Below, piece after piece: positions 1 to 9,005 of a DNA stretch of 35,111 nt. Origin of the DNA: Pelagibacteraceae bacterium (lineage in GTDB: Bacteria > Pseudomonadota > Alphaproteobacteria > Pelagibacterales > Pelagibacteraceae); contig VTPE01000004.1 of NCBI GenBank assembly GCA_008638005.1, positions 1-35,111 on the forward strand, written 5' to 3'. Positions within the stretch are counted from its first letter, which is position 1. The number at the start of each line of letters is the position of its first letter. The notes under the pieces were generated by a model that worked only from the letters and a program-made list of their open reading frames with translations, ran no database searches and was not told where the DNA came from. The translations under genes and the position numbers were made by a program.

Positions 1-242
1 CCTCTTGGTCTTCTTATTCTTTTTTGACCTGCAACTTTGTTTTGTTGGTACTGATTATTATTTATTCTTGGTGAACTAATCATTCTAGATTGTGTTCTTC
101 CTTGTAAATTTAGTCTGTGTGCTTTTCCTATAACTGCATTACGAGAAATATTTTCACCTAACATTCTAGCAATTTGACTTGCTGTATGTCCCTCAGCCCA
201 AAGTTTTTTGAGCTGCTCTGTTTGTTGTTCAGTCCATGCCAT
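1..242 (-). CDS. gcrA: Cell-cycle regulator GcrA, N-terminal part (cut by window edge)
   Basis: Reading the minus strand from the ATG at 242 gives an 80-residue open frame that runs off the left edge, so stop and C-terminus are missing. It begins MAWTEQQTEQLKKLW, followed by a helix-turn-helix-like stretch (A-S-Q-I-A near residues 21-25, N-A-V-I-G-K-A-H-R near 35-43) and a basic, Arg/Asn-rich tail. This is the hallmark N-terminus of GcrA, which in Caulobacter works with sigma-70 RNA polymerase at promoters carrying CcrM-methylated GANTC sites. The gene diverges from the ABC permease gene across a 154-bp spacer in which I saw no GANTC site. Family identity is clear; whether this organism uses the full CtrA/GcrA/CcrM circuit cannot be judged here. 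Confidence 0.9.
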   Translation of the reverse strand, partial: MAWTEQQTEQLKKLWAEGHTASQIARMLGENISRNAVIGKAHRLNLQGRTQSRMISSPRINNNQYQQNKVAGQKRIRRPR

Positions 243-303
243 GAAAGGTGTTATATTAACCACATGTTGCACATTCAATTAAATAGAACACAAGATGTTG
301 ATG

Positions 304-376
304 AAAAAATGTAGGAAAAATGGCTTTTTTAAGCAAAAACGTTAATTATCAACATTTTTTAAGCCTTTTTTATAAT
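304..376. promoter_or_regulatory. gcrA / ABC-permease divergent promoter region with nested inverted repeats
   Basis: TATAAT at 371-376 lies 20 nt before the ATG at 397, a fair plus-strand -10 with no clear -35. Upstream, AAAAAATGT (304-312) is the inverse of ACATTTTTT (352-360), and TGTTGAT (296-302) is the inverse of ATCAACA (348-354). TTTTTTAAGC is directly repeated at 325-334 and 355-364. Such symmetry could be regulatory, but AT-rich spacers make repeats by chance, so confidence is low. Confidence 0.3.
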
Positions 377-396
377 TAACTGATAATGAGAAAACC

Positions 397-1209
397 ATGA
401 GCGCATTTGAATATAAATATAAAATAGGAGTTAGAAGATTTGGTTATGTTAACTGGATTGGATTTTACACTTTATATTTAAAAGAGGTTCAAAGATTTTT
501 CAAAGTTTGGGTACAGACAATTGTTTCACCTATCGTTACTTTATTATTATTCTTTACTGTGTTTACTCTGGCCATTGGTTCTGAAAGAGCAAATGTTTTA
601 GGACATCAATTTACTACATTTTTAGTACCAGGATTAATTGCAATGCAGATTATGCAAAATGCATTTGCTAACACTTCGTCTTCTTTAATGATCTCCAAAG
701 TTCAAGGTAATATTGTAGATATTTTGTTCCCCCCTTTATCTGCAGGAGAAGTGACTTTTGCACTTATTTTAGGTGGGGTGACTAGAGGATTAGTGGTTGG
801 ATTTTTTTCAGTTTTAGTTTCTTTGTTTTTTATTAAAATTCCTTTTAATCATCTTTTTTATGTTCTTGCCTTTGCATCTTTAGGATCTGCTTTACTTGCA
901 GCACTTGGTTTTATTGCGGGTCTGTGGGCTGAAAAATTTGATAATATGGCAGCTGTTACCAATTTTGTTGTAGTCCCATTATCTTTTTTGTCTGGAACAT
1001 TCTTTTCTATTTCAAAACTTGAAGGGCCTATTCATATTGCCAGTCAATTCAATCCATTCTTTTATATTATTGATGGTTTTAGATATGGCTTTTTAGGTCA
1101 ATCTGATTCAAATGTTAATATTGGTTTATTGATTTTGATTATTTGTAACATTTTATTATTTGGATTATGTTACTTGCTGTTTAAAAAAGGTTATAAAATT
1201 AAATCTTAA
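397..1209 (+). CDS. ABC-2 type transporter permease
   Basis: A 270-residue membrane protein with about six hydrophobic segments (roughly residues 38-60, 72-92, 115-145, 150-175, 187-207, 240-262) and the layout of ABC-2 permeases of the YadH/DrrB kind, including a conserved-looking FNPFFYIIDGFRYG stretch before the last helix. Such proteins pair with an ABC ATPase to export lipids, polysaccharides or drugs; the substrate cannot be told from the sequence. No ATPase gene is in the window, so it must lie elsewhere or beyond the left edge. The next gene, argD, starts 5 nt after the stop, implying co-transcription with arginine genes. The ATG at 397 follows a TATAAT at 371-376 and has no good Shine-Dalgarno motif. 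Confidence 0.82.
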   Translation: MSAFEYKYKIGVRRFGYVNWIGFYTLYLKEVQRFFKVWVQTIVSPIVTLLLFFTVFTLAIGSERANVLGHQFTTFLVPGLIAMQIMQNAFANTSSSLMISKVQGNIVDILFPPLSAGEVTFALILGGVTRGLVVGFFSVLVSLFFIKIPFNHLFYVLAFASLGSALLAALGFIAGLWAEKFDNMAAVTNFVVVPLSFLSGTFFSISKLEGPIHIASQFNPFFYIIDGFRYGFLGQSDSNVNIGLLILIICNILLFGLCYLLFKKGYKIKS

Positions 1210-1214
1210 ATATT

Positions 1215-2381
1215 ATGAGTGCTATTCTTGGAACGTATGCGAGAAGACCTGTTTCTTTTTCACACGGAAAAGGTTGTTATTTATATTCAACTCAAAATGA
1301 AAAATTTATAGATTTTGTTTCTGGGATTGCCGTCAATTCGCTAGGGCATTGCCATGATCATTTAGTTGAAACCATAAAAAAACAATCTGAAAAATTATGG
1401 CATGTTTCAAATGCTTTTGAAATTCCAGAGCAAGAAAGATTAGCTCAAAGATTGGTTGATCATACTTTTGCAGATCATGTAATTTTTATGAATTCTGGAG
1501 CAGAAGCAACAGAGGCTAGTATTAAAATTGCTAGAAAATATTTCTATGAAAAGGGGCAACCACAGAAAAATAGAATTATAACGTTTCAAGGTGCTTTTCA
1601 CGGTAGAACACTTGCTTCTCTTTTTGCCGCAAACAATTCTGAACATGTAAAAGGTTTTGGGCCAAAAGTTGAGGGATTTGATCAAGTTCCTTTTGGAGAT
1701 CATGAGGCTTTAAAAAAAGCGATTAACGAAAATACAGCAGCTATCATGGTAGAATCTATACTTGGTGAAGGTGGAATAAGAGTTATTCCTGACCAATGTT
1801 TAAAGGGTTTAAGAAAACTTTGTGATGAGCATGATTTGTTACTTATTTTAGATGAAGTGCAATGCGGAATTGGAAGATCAGGAAAATTTTTTGCTTTTGA
1901 GTGGGCTGAGATTTCACCTGATATTGTTCCTATTGCAAAAGGAATTGGTGGAGGTTTTCCAATTGGCGCTTGTTTAGTTAATGAAAAAGCTGGCAGTGGA
2001 ATGAAACCAGGAACACATGGTTCAACCTTCGGCGGGAATCCTTTGGCAATGAGTGTTGGGAATGCTGTACTTGATATTATTTTAGAAAAAGGTTTTTTAG
2101 AGAATGTAGTTAGTGTTGGTCATTATTTTGAACAACAACTTTTAAAACTAAAAGAAAAGTACCCAAGTGTTCTAGAGGAAGTTAGAGGTAAAGGTCTGTT
2201 AAGAGGCATTAAAGTTAAAGTAAATAATGTTGATTTTCTTAATCAATTATTTGAAAATAAAATGCTAGCTGTCAAAGCAGGTGACAATGTTGTTAGATTA
2301 TTACCTCCTTTAATTATAGAAAATAAAGAAATTGATGAAGGGGTTTCAATTATTGAAAAAGTATGTGAAAAACTAAAATGA
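1215..2381 (+). CDS. argD: Acetylornithine aminotransferase
   Basis: A 388-residue class-III PLP aminotransferase, the usual length for ArgD, converting N-acetylglutamate semialdehyde and glutamate to N-acetylornithine and 2-oxoglutarate in arginine synthesis. Visible motifs are the phosphate-binding NSGAEATE (93-100), LDEVQ with the PLP-nitrogen Asp at 213, and AKGIGGGFPIGA with the Schiff-base Lys at 242. It is followed directly by argF with an ATGA overlap, and argJ of the same pathway lies at 22172, so the acetyl group would be recycled. ArgD enzymes often also act on succinyl-diaminopimelate; this is known of the family and not shown here. The start has no ribosome binding motif (ttaaatattATG). 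Confidence 0.95.
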   Translation: MSAILGTYARRPVSFSHGKGCYLYSTQNEKFIDFVSGIAVNSLGHCHDHLVETIKKQSEKLWHVSNAFEIPEQERLAQRLVDHTFADHVIFMNSGAEATEASIKIARKYFYEKGQPQKNRIITFQGAFHGRTLASLFAANNSEHVKGFGPKVEGFDQVPFGDHEALKKAINENTAAIMVESILGEGGIRVIPDQCLKGLRKLCDEHDLLLILDEVQCGIGRSGKFFAFEWAEISPDIVPIAKGIGGGFPIGACLVNEKAGSGMKPGTHGSTFGGNPLAMSVGNAVLDIILEKGFLENVVSVGHYFEQQLLKLKEKYPSVLEEVRGKGLLRGIKVKVNNVDFLNQLFENKMLAVKAGDNVVRLLPPLIIENKEIDEGVSIIEKVCEKLK

Positions 2382-3304
2382 AACACTTTTTAGATTTATC
2401 GCTCATACCTAAATCTGAGCTCCATAATATTTTATCAGAAGCCAAGAGAAGAAAAGGAAAGCAAAGTCAAGCCGGCAAAGTTGTCGTTTCAGAACCATCG
2501 AATGCAAAAGATAAATTGCTTCTGATGATTTTTGAGAAACCATCAACGAGAACAAGATTATCTTTTGACTTAGCCATGAGACAGCTTGGTGGTGAGACTA
2601 TAGTGATGAATTCACAAGATATGCACCTCGGCAAAGGTGAAGAAACTATTGGCGATACTGCTAAAGTGATTTCAGGATTTTCTGATATTGTTATGTTTAG
2701 AACCTTTAAGCACCAAACGCTTTTAGATCTATCAGAACTTTTGACGATCCCTTTAATTAATGGATTAACAGATTCAAGTCATCCTTGTCAGTTATTAAGC
2801 GATGTTATGACTTTTGAAGAAAAAAAAGGATCTATCAAGGGTGCAAAAGTTGCATGGGTTGGTGATGGAAATAACGTTACAAATTCTGCAATCGAGGCTG
2901 CTGTACAATTTGATTTTGCAATTAATATTTGTGTGCCTCAAAACTATTTGCCATCAAAGAAAGTTTTAGATTGGGCTCAAAGTCAAAACGGAAAAGTTGA
3001 AATTTTTCATGACGTTAAAGATGGTGTTAAGGGTGTTGATTGTATTATGTCCGATAAATGGATTTCTATGGGTGATGATGGTGATGTAAAAAAGAAAAAA
3101 AAGGATTTAAAAAGTTTTCAAGTGAATGATGAATTATTGTCTATTGCAAATCAAGATGCTGTTTATCTTCATGTTTTGCCAGCTGCTAGAGAAGAAGAAG
3201 TTACTTCATCCGTCATGGATGGACCACAGTCTTTAGTTTGGTTACAAGCAGAGAACAGATTACACGGACAAAAAGCAATTATTGACTGGTGTTTATCCAG
3301 TTAA
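2378..3304 (+). CDS. argF: Ornithine carbamoyltransferase (HCLP motif reads HVLP)
   Basis: A 308-residue transcarbamylase that would make citrulline from ornithine and carbamoyl phosphate. The carbamoyl-phosphate site is intact: STRTR at 56-60 and HPCQ at 135-138. The ornithine-side DxWxSMG motif is present (D226 to G232). The second ornithine motif, normally HCLP, reads HVLP at 265-268, so the Cys that contacts ornithine in characterised enzymes is Val, and the usual HRGEEV reads AREEEV. The codons are cat gtt ttg cca, so this is not a translation slip. Context (ATGA overlap with argD) supports OTCase, but substrate preference may be altered. The 3' end overlaps the convergent trkH stop by 4 bp. 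Confidence 0.88.
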   Translation: MKHFLDLSLIPKSELHNILSEAKRRKGKQSQAGKVVVSEPSNAKDKLLLMIFEKPSTRTRLSFDLAMRQLGGETIVMNSQDMHLGKGEETIGDTAKVISGFSDIVMFRTFKHQTLLDLSELLTIPLINGLTDSSHPCQLLSDVMTFEEKKGSIKGAKVAWVGDGNNVTNSAIEAAVQFDFAINICVPQNYLPSKKVLDWAQSQNGKVEIFHDVKDGVKGVDCIMSDKWISMGDDGDVKKKKKDLKSFQVNDELLSIANQDAVYLHVLPAAREEEVTSSVMDGPQSLVWLQAENRLHGQKAIIDWCLSS

Positions 3305-4746
3305 CCTCTCCAAAAAGCAGGCAGAAATAAAACCAATACCGTTAATAATTCTAATCTTCCAAGCAACATACCAAGAGATAAAAGCCATTTAGCTGTATCC
3401 GTTAAAGTAAAAAAGTTTCCCTCAGGTCCAATCATAGGACCTAATCCTGGGCCTACATTGGAAATTGATGTTGCTGCAGCAGAGACTGCAGTAATTACAT
3501 CAAGACCGGTTAAAGAAAGAAGTACAGTTAAAATAAAAAACACAAATATATAAAGACAAACAAAAGCAAGAACTGAGGTTAAAAATTTATCGTTAATATT
3601 TTGCTTATTGTATTTAACTGGAAATATTCCATGAGGATAAAACATTTGTTTAATTTGCCTATCAATAAATGAGATTAAAATTTGAAAACGAAATACTTTT
3701 ATTCCACATGTAGTTGAGGCTGAACAGCCACCAATAAACATTAAGAATAGAAAATAAAATAATGCAAAGTTTCCCCAGGCACTATAATTTTGTGTAGTAT
3801 AGCCTGTTCCAGTCATTATTGATGTTACATTGAAAGCAGCGTCTCGCAAAGCATACAAAGGATTTTCATTAATATTCATTACAGAGTGAATAAAAATTAT
3901 TAATATAGAAATAAGTAGTATTAAAAAGAAACCGCTGATTTGTTTATCTTTAAAAAAAGTTAGCCAGTCACCTCTTCCAAATTTAATATAAGCAAGAAAG
4001 GGGATGCTACCCGATATAATAAATACGATGGCAACAACTTCTATGGCTGTACTATTAAAATAACCAATAGACTCAGTATAAGTCGAATACCCCCCAGTTG
4101 AGACTGTAGTTAATGCGTGGTTAATAGCATCAAAGGTATTCATGCCTGCTACAGAGTAAGAAAAGAAACAAGCTAGCGTAATATAAATATATATTTTTGA
4201 AATTGATAAAGCGATCTCAGTTGTTTTGGGTACAACTTTTTCAACTTCCATACCTTCGGTTCTAAATAATTGCATCCCTCCAATATTTAATAAAGGCAAA
4301 ATAGTAATCGCCATCACAATAATTCCAATACCACCTAGCCACTGCAACAAAGATCTCCAAATTAAGGTCCCTTTAGATGCCAGTTCAACAGTTGGCAAAA
4401 TCGTAGATCCTGTAGTTGTAATACCAGATACACTCTCAAAAAACGCATCGGTAAAAGTTAAATCCAATGATGAAAAATATAAAGGCAGAGCCCCAAAAAA
4501 AGAAATCGAAAACCAAGCCAAATTGGTCATTAAAAAAGCTTCTCTTACATTTAAAGTTTTATCCTCAGTTCGACTGATCAAAACGATTAAGGTTCCAATA
4601 AAAGCACTGAGGATTGCTGTAACGAGAAAATGTTGCGAACCATCACCAATGGTTACCTCAACTATATGAGGAATGATCATAAAAGCTGAAATTGTAATTA
4701 TTAAATATCCAATAATGAGAAATGTTGTTTTTAATCCAGTATTCAT
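3301..4746 (-). CDS. trkH: Trk-type potassium uptake protein TrkH
   Basis: A 481-residue membrane protein with the fourfold membrane-pore-membrane layout of TrkH/KtrB. The four selectivity-filter loops can be read at TTTGS (110-114), STGGYS (216-221), TGTGYT (312-317) and NVGPGLG (430-436). The GGCSASTTCGIK stretch at 339-350 is also typical. It would import K+ with a cytoplasmic TrkA NAD-binding ring; no trkA is in the window. The length matches E. coli TrkH (483). The gene is alone on the minus strand, diverging from lysK across 97 bp and ending in a 4-bp overlap with argF. Confidence 0.93.
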   Translation of the reverse strand: MNTGLKTTFLIIGYLIITISAFMIIPHIVEVTIGDGSQHFLVTAILSAFIGTLIVLISRTEDKTLNVREAFLMTNLAWFSISFFGALPLYFSSLDLTFTDAFFESVSGITTTGSTILPTVELASKGTLIWRSLLQWLGGIGIIVMAITILPLLNIGGMQLFRTEGMEVEKVVPKTTEIALSISKIYIYITLACFFSYSVAGMNTFDAINHALTTVSTGGYSTYTESIGYFNSTAIEVVAIVFIISGSIPFLAYIKFGRGDWLTFFKDKQISGFFLILLISILIIFIHSVMNINENPLYALRDAAFNVTSIMTGTGYTTQNYSAWGNFALFYFLFLMFIGGCSASTTCGIKVFRFQILISFIDRQIKQMFYPHGIFPVKYNKQNINDKFLTSVLAFVCLYIFVFFILTVLLSLTGLDVITAVSAAATSISNVGPGLGPMIGPEGNFFTLTDTAKWLLSLGMLLGRLELLTVLVLFLPAFWRG

Positions 4747-4821
4747 TTCAAAGCAGTTAAAAGGAAATTATATTAATATTTTTTTTAGACAACGGTTCAA
4801 GCGTTTGCAATTTGAAAAATG

Positions 4822-4827
4822 TATAAT
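4822..4827 (+). promoter_or_regulatory. Candidate -10 element for lysK-pyrD
   Basis: A perfect TATAAT lies 16 nt before the ATG at 4844. No convincing -35 lies 16-18 bp upstream; TTGCAA at 4805-4810 is too close. It would give an mRNA leader of about 10-15 nt. Confidence 0.35.
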
Positions 4828-4843
4828 TTAGCCTATAAACAAA

Positions 4844-6409
4844 ATGTTTATGAGTCAGGAATATTTATCCTCTATAGCATGGCCATTTGTTGAAGCGAGA
4901 GCCATTTTAAAAAAAAAAGGAAAAGCTTTAGAAAAAAAAGGTCATGTCCTTTTTCAAACAGGATATGGACCAAGCGGACTACCTCACATAGGAACTTTCG
5001 GAGAGGTATGTCGAACAACAATGGTTATTCAAGCTTTTAAAAAAATTTCAGATATTCCAGTTAAACTTTATACATTTTCTGATGATATGGATGGTTTGAG
5101 AAAAGTTCCAGACAACATACCCAACAAAGAATTGTTAGAAAAAAATTTGAATAAGCCCTTAACAGCTGTTCCTGATCCTTTTGAGAAATTCCCAAGTTTT
5201 GGTGAGCATAATAATGAAATGTTAAAATCTTTTTTAAATAAATTTAATTTTAGTTATGAATTTAAAAGCTCAACTCATATGTATCAATCTGGAGCTTTTA
5301 ACAATGAATTAATTAACGTTTTAAAAAACTATGAAAATATTATGAATATTGTTTTACCCACGTTAGGACCTGAAAGAAAAAAAACATATAGTCCTTTTTT
5401 ACCTATTTGTCCTGAAACTGGAAAAGTTTTAGAAATTCCAATTATCGAAATAGATACAAAACAAAATGAAGTTGTCTTTGATAATCATGGAAAGAAATTT
5501 AAAACGAAAGTTACAGATGGTCATTGTAAGCTACAATGGAAAGTGGATTGGGCGATGCGATGGTCTGCTTTAAAAGTTGATTTTGAGATGTATGGTAAAG
5601 ATTTAATTCCAAGTGCAGAGCTTTCAGGAAAAATTTGCAAAACATTAGGTACCTCACCTCCCAATGGATTTGCCTACGAATTATTTTTAGATGAAAAAGG
5701 GGAAAAAATATCAAAATCCAAAGGTAACGGAATTACAATAGAAGAATGGTTAAAATACGCTACGCAGGAAAGTTTAGCGCTTTATATGTATCAAAATCCT
5801 CAAAGGGCAAAAAAACTTTACCCTCAAGTGATCCCAAAAGCGGTTGATGAATATTTAACTTTCTTAGAAAAATTTGAGCAGCAAGAAATTAAAGAGCAAT
5901 TAGGTAACCCTGTTTGGCATGTTCACAATGGTAGTCCGCCAAAAGAAAAAAATGTAATCACTTTTGGTGTACTTTTAAATTTAGTTAGTGCCAGCAATGC
6001 TGAGAGTGAAGAAGTAGTTTGGAAGTTTATCAAAAACTATAATCCTGAAATTATTAAAGAAGAACATCCTATCTTGGGGAAACTCATTTATTATGCGATT
6101 CAATATTTCAATGACATTGTTAAACCCTTAAAACAATACAGGTCAGCAAATGAAAATGAAAAAAAAGCTCTATTAGATTTAATTGAAGTTTTAAAAAAAA
6201 TGCCAGATGGAAAAGATCCATCTGAAATTCAAACAGAGGTATTTACGGTAGGAAAAAAATATTATCCAAAAGAAAAACTAAGAGATTGGTTTAAAGCAAT
6301 CTATGAAATTGTGTTTGGAGATGAACAGGGTCCTCGAATGGGATCATTTATATGTTTTTTTGGACGAGAAGAAACTATTCAATTATTGGAGAAAAGTTTA
6401 AATAGATAA
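4844..6409 (+). CDS. lysK: Lysyl-tRNA synthetase, class I
   Basis: A 521-residue class I LysRS, the archaeal-type enzyme also found in many alphaproteobacteria, unrelated to the class II LysS of E. coli. It charges tRNA-Lys in the cytoplasm. The class I signatures are clear: GPSGLPHIGT at 42-51 (HIGH motif) and KISKS at 288-292 (KMSKS motif), with the C-terminal helical anticodon-binding half after about residue 300. The first Met (4844) may not be the real start: a second ATG two codons on (4850, giving MSQEYLSS) is equally good, and neither has a Shine-Dalgarno motif. pyrD starts 2 nt after the stop, so the two are co-transcribed. Confidence 0.94.
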   Translation: MFMSQEYLSSIAWPFVEARAILKKKGKALEKKGHVLFQTGYGPSGLPHIGTFGEVCRTTMVIQAFKKISDIPVKLYTFSDDMDGLRKVPDNIPNKELLEKNLNKPLTAVPDPFEKFPSFGEHNNEMLKSFLNKFNFSYEFKSSTHMYQSGAFNNELINVLKNYENIMNIVLPTLGPERKKTYSPFLPICPETGKVLEIPIIEIDTKQNEVVFDNHGKKFKTKVTDGHCKLQWKVDWAMRWSALKVDFEMYGKDLIPSAELSGKICKTLGTSPPNGFAYELFLDEKGEKISKSKGNGITIEEWLKYATQESLALYMYQNPQRAKKLYPQVIPKAVDEYLTFLEKFEQQEIKEQLGNPVWHVHNGSPPKEKNVITFGVLLNLVSASNAESEEVVWKFIKNYNPEIIKEEHPILGKLIYYAIQYFNDIVKPLKQYRSANENEKKALLDLIEVLKKMPDGKDPSEIQTEVFTVGKKYYPKEKLRDWFKAIYEIVFGDEQGPRMGSFICFFGREETIQLLEKSLNR

Positions 6410-6411
6410 AA

Positions 6412-7467
6412 ATGCTGTATGATATTTTTAGTTCTTTATTAAAACAAACAAACCCAGAAGTTGCCCATCAATTAGCAATCAACGTTTTAAAGAGAGATAT
6501 TTTACCTCTAGATCTTTTTAAGTTTAAAGGTGACGACACTTTGAAATCTACAGTATTCGGTATTGATTTTATCAACCCTGTAGGACTTGCAGCTGGCTTT
6601 GATAAAAACGCAGAAGTTTATAATTCCATGTTTAAACTGGGTTTCGGTTTTGCAGAAGTGGGCACGGTAACTCCAAAACCACAAGAGGGAAATCCAAAAC
6701 CAAGAGTATTCAGGCTCAATGAAGACAAAGCAATCATTAATCGTTTGGGTTTTCCCAATAATGGAATGGAAGAGATCTATAATAGAATTTCAAATCAAGT
6801 CAGCAAAGGTGTTCTAGGAGTTAATATTGGTCCCAATAAAGAAAATGCGACTAAAGTTGATGACTATTTGACTTGTATCAAAAAATTTTATGATCAGGCG
6901 CATTATATTGCTGTTAACATCTCTTCGCCTAACACGCCGAACTTGAGAACTTTGCACGATGAAAATAAAATATCAGAATTAATTGAAGCGCTTAATGATT
7001 TTAGGAGCAATCAAAAAACTAGTAAGCCTATCATCTTTAAAATTTCACCTAACATTGGAACATCAGAAGTAGAAAAATTAGCTGAAATATTTTTAAATAA
7101 AAAAATCGATGGTTTAATTTTAACCAATACATCTATTGAGGGTAAAGAAAATTTACGAGGAAAAGATAGGGAAGAGGCTGGAGGTTTGTCTGGCAGCCCT
7201 ATTTACACTTTATCCAATAAAATTATTTCTAGTTTTTACAAGTTTTTAAAAGGCAAAGTTCCGATTATAGGAGTGGGCGGGGTAAGTGATGGAGAAACTG
7301 CTTATGAAAAAATTAAAGCAGGAGCAAATTTAGTTCAGCTTTATACTTCATTAGTTTTCAAAGGTCCTTATGTGGCATCCAATATTAATGAAGATATTAC
7401 TGAGTTTTTAAAGCGAGATGGATTTAAAAATATATCAGAAGCTGTTGGTGTGAATGCTAATCAATAA
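6412..7467 (+). CDS. pyrD: Dihydroorotate dehydrogenase (quinone), class 2
   Basis: A 351-residue FMN enzyme oxidising dihydroorotate to orotate in pyrimidine synthesis and passing electrons to membrane quinone. The class 2 form is shown by the N-terminal helical extension (about residues 1-40) before the barrel, the NPVGLAAGFDKNAE stretch (55-68), and NISSPNTPNLR (169-179) with the catalytic Ser rather than the Cys of class 1. The phosphate-binding GVGGVSDGETAYEKIKAGA stretch lies near the C-terminus. It follows lysK by 2 nt and its last 33 bp overlap the 3' end of the convergent membrane-protein gene. Confidence 0.95.
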   Translation: MLYDIFSSLLKQTNPEVAHQLAINVLKRDILPLDLFKFKGDDTLKSTVFGIDFINPVGLAAGFDKNAEVYNSMFKLGFGFAEVGTVTPKPQEGNPKPRVFRLNEDKAIINRLGFPNNGMEEIYNRISNQVSKGVLGVNIGPNKENATKVDDYLTCIKKFYDQAHYIAVNISSPNTPNLRTLHDENKISELIEALNDFRSNQKTSKPIIFKISPNIGTSEVEKLAEIFLNKKIDGLILTNTSIEGKENLRGKDREEAGGLSGSPIYTLSNKIISSFYKFLKGKVPIIGVGGVSDGETAYEKIKAGANLVQLYTSLVFKGPYVASNINEDITEFLKRDGFKNISEAVGVNANQ

Positions 7468-7863
7468 GATTAAATGAGTCAGAATTACCTGTAGCGTTAA
7501 ATTCTTTCGAATTTTTAAATATTCAGTATTTTTTAAAAATTTTTTATCAATTAAAAAAATTACAAAATAAGATAAGCCAAAGATAAATATTTTAATTTCA
7601 AATCGAATAAATATTTCAATAAAAATCAAAAAAACAGGAGCCAAAACGACTGAAGCAATAAAGCCTTTTATATTTTTTTTTTCTTCATAAATAATTAGCT
7701 GAAGCCAGGTTGAACCAAATAAAAAACTTAAAATCACAAGTGAATAAAGAGAATAGAGATCTAAAACGATAAACGCTTTATGAAAAAAGTTAAATATAGA
7801 TAGAACGTAAAAAGGAATTAAGCCTCCAAAAGATAAAATTTTTACCAGCTTTAAATTGATCAT
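7435..7863 (-). CDS. Small membrane protein, DUF3429-like
   Basis: A 142-residue protein with four to five hydrophobic segments and no signal peptide. The pattern GGLIPFYVLSI near residues 13-23, VILSFLFGSTW near 43-53, and a C-terminal L-K-I-R-K-N-L-T segment before a last hydrophobic helix resembles DUF3429 proteins (TMEM69-like, function unknown), though divergence is high. Its start overlaps the stop of the TauE/SafE gene by one base (TAATG), so the two are one transcript and probably translationally coupled; it may assist that transporter, which is inference. It overlaps pyrD by 33 bp at the 3' end, and both reading frames are intact there. Confidence 0.7.
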   Translation of the reverse strand: MINLKLVKILSFGGLIPFYVLSIFNFFHKAFIVLDLYSLYSLVILSFLFGSTWLQLIIYEEKKNIKGFIASVVLAPVFLIFIEIFIRFEIKIFIFGLSYFVIFLIDKKFLKNTEYLKIRKNLTLQVILTHLILLISIHTNSF

Positions 7864-8918
7864 TAAACAATTTTTCTAAAAGAATAGGCGATTAAGACAC
7901 CAATAAGAATAGCAATACTGACAGAAGCTAAACCGTAAATAATAGGGTATTGTGTTGAAGCATTAATGATAAATTGTGTAAAATTATTAAAATCGGGAAT
8001 AGAAATATTTGTAATATTTATAGATGGAATAATTTTAGAAAAAAATAAATCATAACCAAACTTAAAGCCAAAAATTAAAATTAGTATTGAAAGGATTGCT
8101 CTTAATTCTTCACCAGCTAACTTACTGCTTATCTTTGATCCTAATTGAGCACCGAGTACAGATCCTAATGATAAAATCATCACGAGATATAAATCTATCG
8201 TATTATTTTCTAAGGCGTGTAACAAAGTGACAATAATCATAACAAATATCATTGCAAATAGTGAGGTCCCTGGAACTAATCTAGCTGGCATTCCAATGAC
8301 ATAAATTAAGACTGGAACTAATATAAAACCACCACCTACCCCCATAATGGATGATATTAATCCAATCACGATCCCAAAAAAAATTGGTCCAATGGCACTA
8401 ATATATAATTTAGAAGCATGAATTCTAACTTTAAAAGGGAGGTTATGTATCCAGTAGTGATTATGTAACTTTCTTCTTATAAATTTTTTTTCTCGAATTC
8501 TTTTTATTTCACTTAAACTTTCAATAAGCATCATAAGCCCAACAGAACTTAGTAAGCCACAATACAAAATTGATATGACATTATTAATTGAACCTTGTTT
8601 TAGAAAAAAAATAAAAATTTCAACACCAATTAATGACCCAATTAATCCACCAATTAAAATAAGGACTCCCATTTTAATATCAATTTGTTTTTTAAAATAA
8701 TGAGCCAAGGTTCCAGAAACAGAAGCTGCTAAAATATTATTTGCTCCATTGCCAACTGCATAAATAGGAGAAATGCCTAGAAAAATTAAAATAGGAGTCA
8801 TTAAAAAACCACCACCAATTCCAATAAGACCAGTTAAGAAACCAACGATCGCACTTATGAGTAATAAAACAGGTATGTTGATGTAGACTTCGGCAATCGG
8901 TAAGTAGATATCAAGCAT
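7863..8918 (-). CDS. TauE/SafE family anion exporter
   Basis: A 351-residue protein with around eight to nine hydrophobic segments and the internal duplication typical of TauE/SafE (formerly DUF81): GLIGIGGGFLMTPILIF in the first half and SIMGVGGGFILVPVLIY in the second, the latter followed by PGTSLFAM. Family members move sulfite, sulfoacetate, taurine-derived or similar small anions across the inner membrane; the substrate here is unknown. It is longer than the common 250-270 residues because of a charged loop between the halves (about residues 140-170) and extra C-terminal sequence. It heads a two-gene operon and diverges from rpmB across 126 bp. Confidence 0.88.
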   Translation of the reverse strand: MLDIYLPIAEVYINIPVLLLISAIVGFLTGLIGIGGGFLMTPILIFLGISPIYAVGNGANNILAASVSGTLAHYFKKQIDIKMGVLILIGGLIGSLIGVEIFIFFLKQGSINNVISILYCGLLSSVGLMMLIESLSEIKRIREKKFIRRKLHNHYWIHNLPFKVRIHASKLYISAIGPIFFGIVIGLISSIMGVGGGFILVPVLIYVIGMPARLVPGTSLFAMIFVMIIVTLLHALENNTIDLYLVMILSLGSVLGAQLGSKISSKLAGEELRAILSILILIFGFKFGYDLFFSKIIPSINITNISIPDFNNFTQFIINASTQYPIIYGLASVSIAILIGVLIAYSFRKIV

Positions 8919-9005
8919 TTATCATTGGTGATATTTCTTCAACAAATATGCCTCAAATTTTTAATTGTCAAATTAACGAGCAAGAAAATACGAGAGAAAA
9001 ACACC

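Noticed and set aside
4226-4669. 147-residue plus-strand open frame
   Set aside because: It lies wholly antisense to trkH, whose pore motifs are intact; its composition is Ile/Pro/Lys-rich with no recognisable domain.
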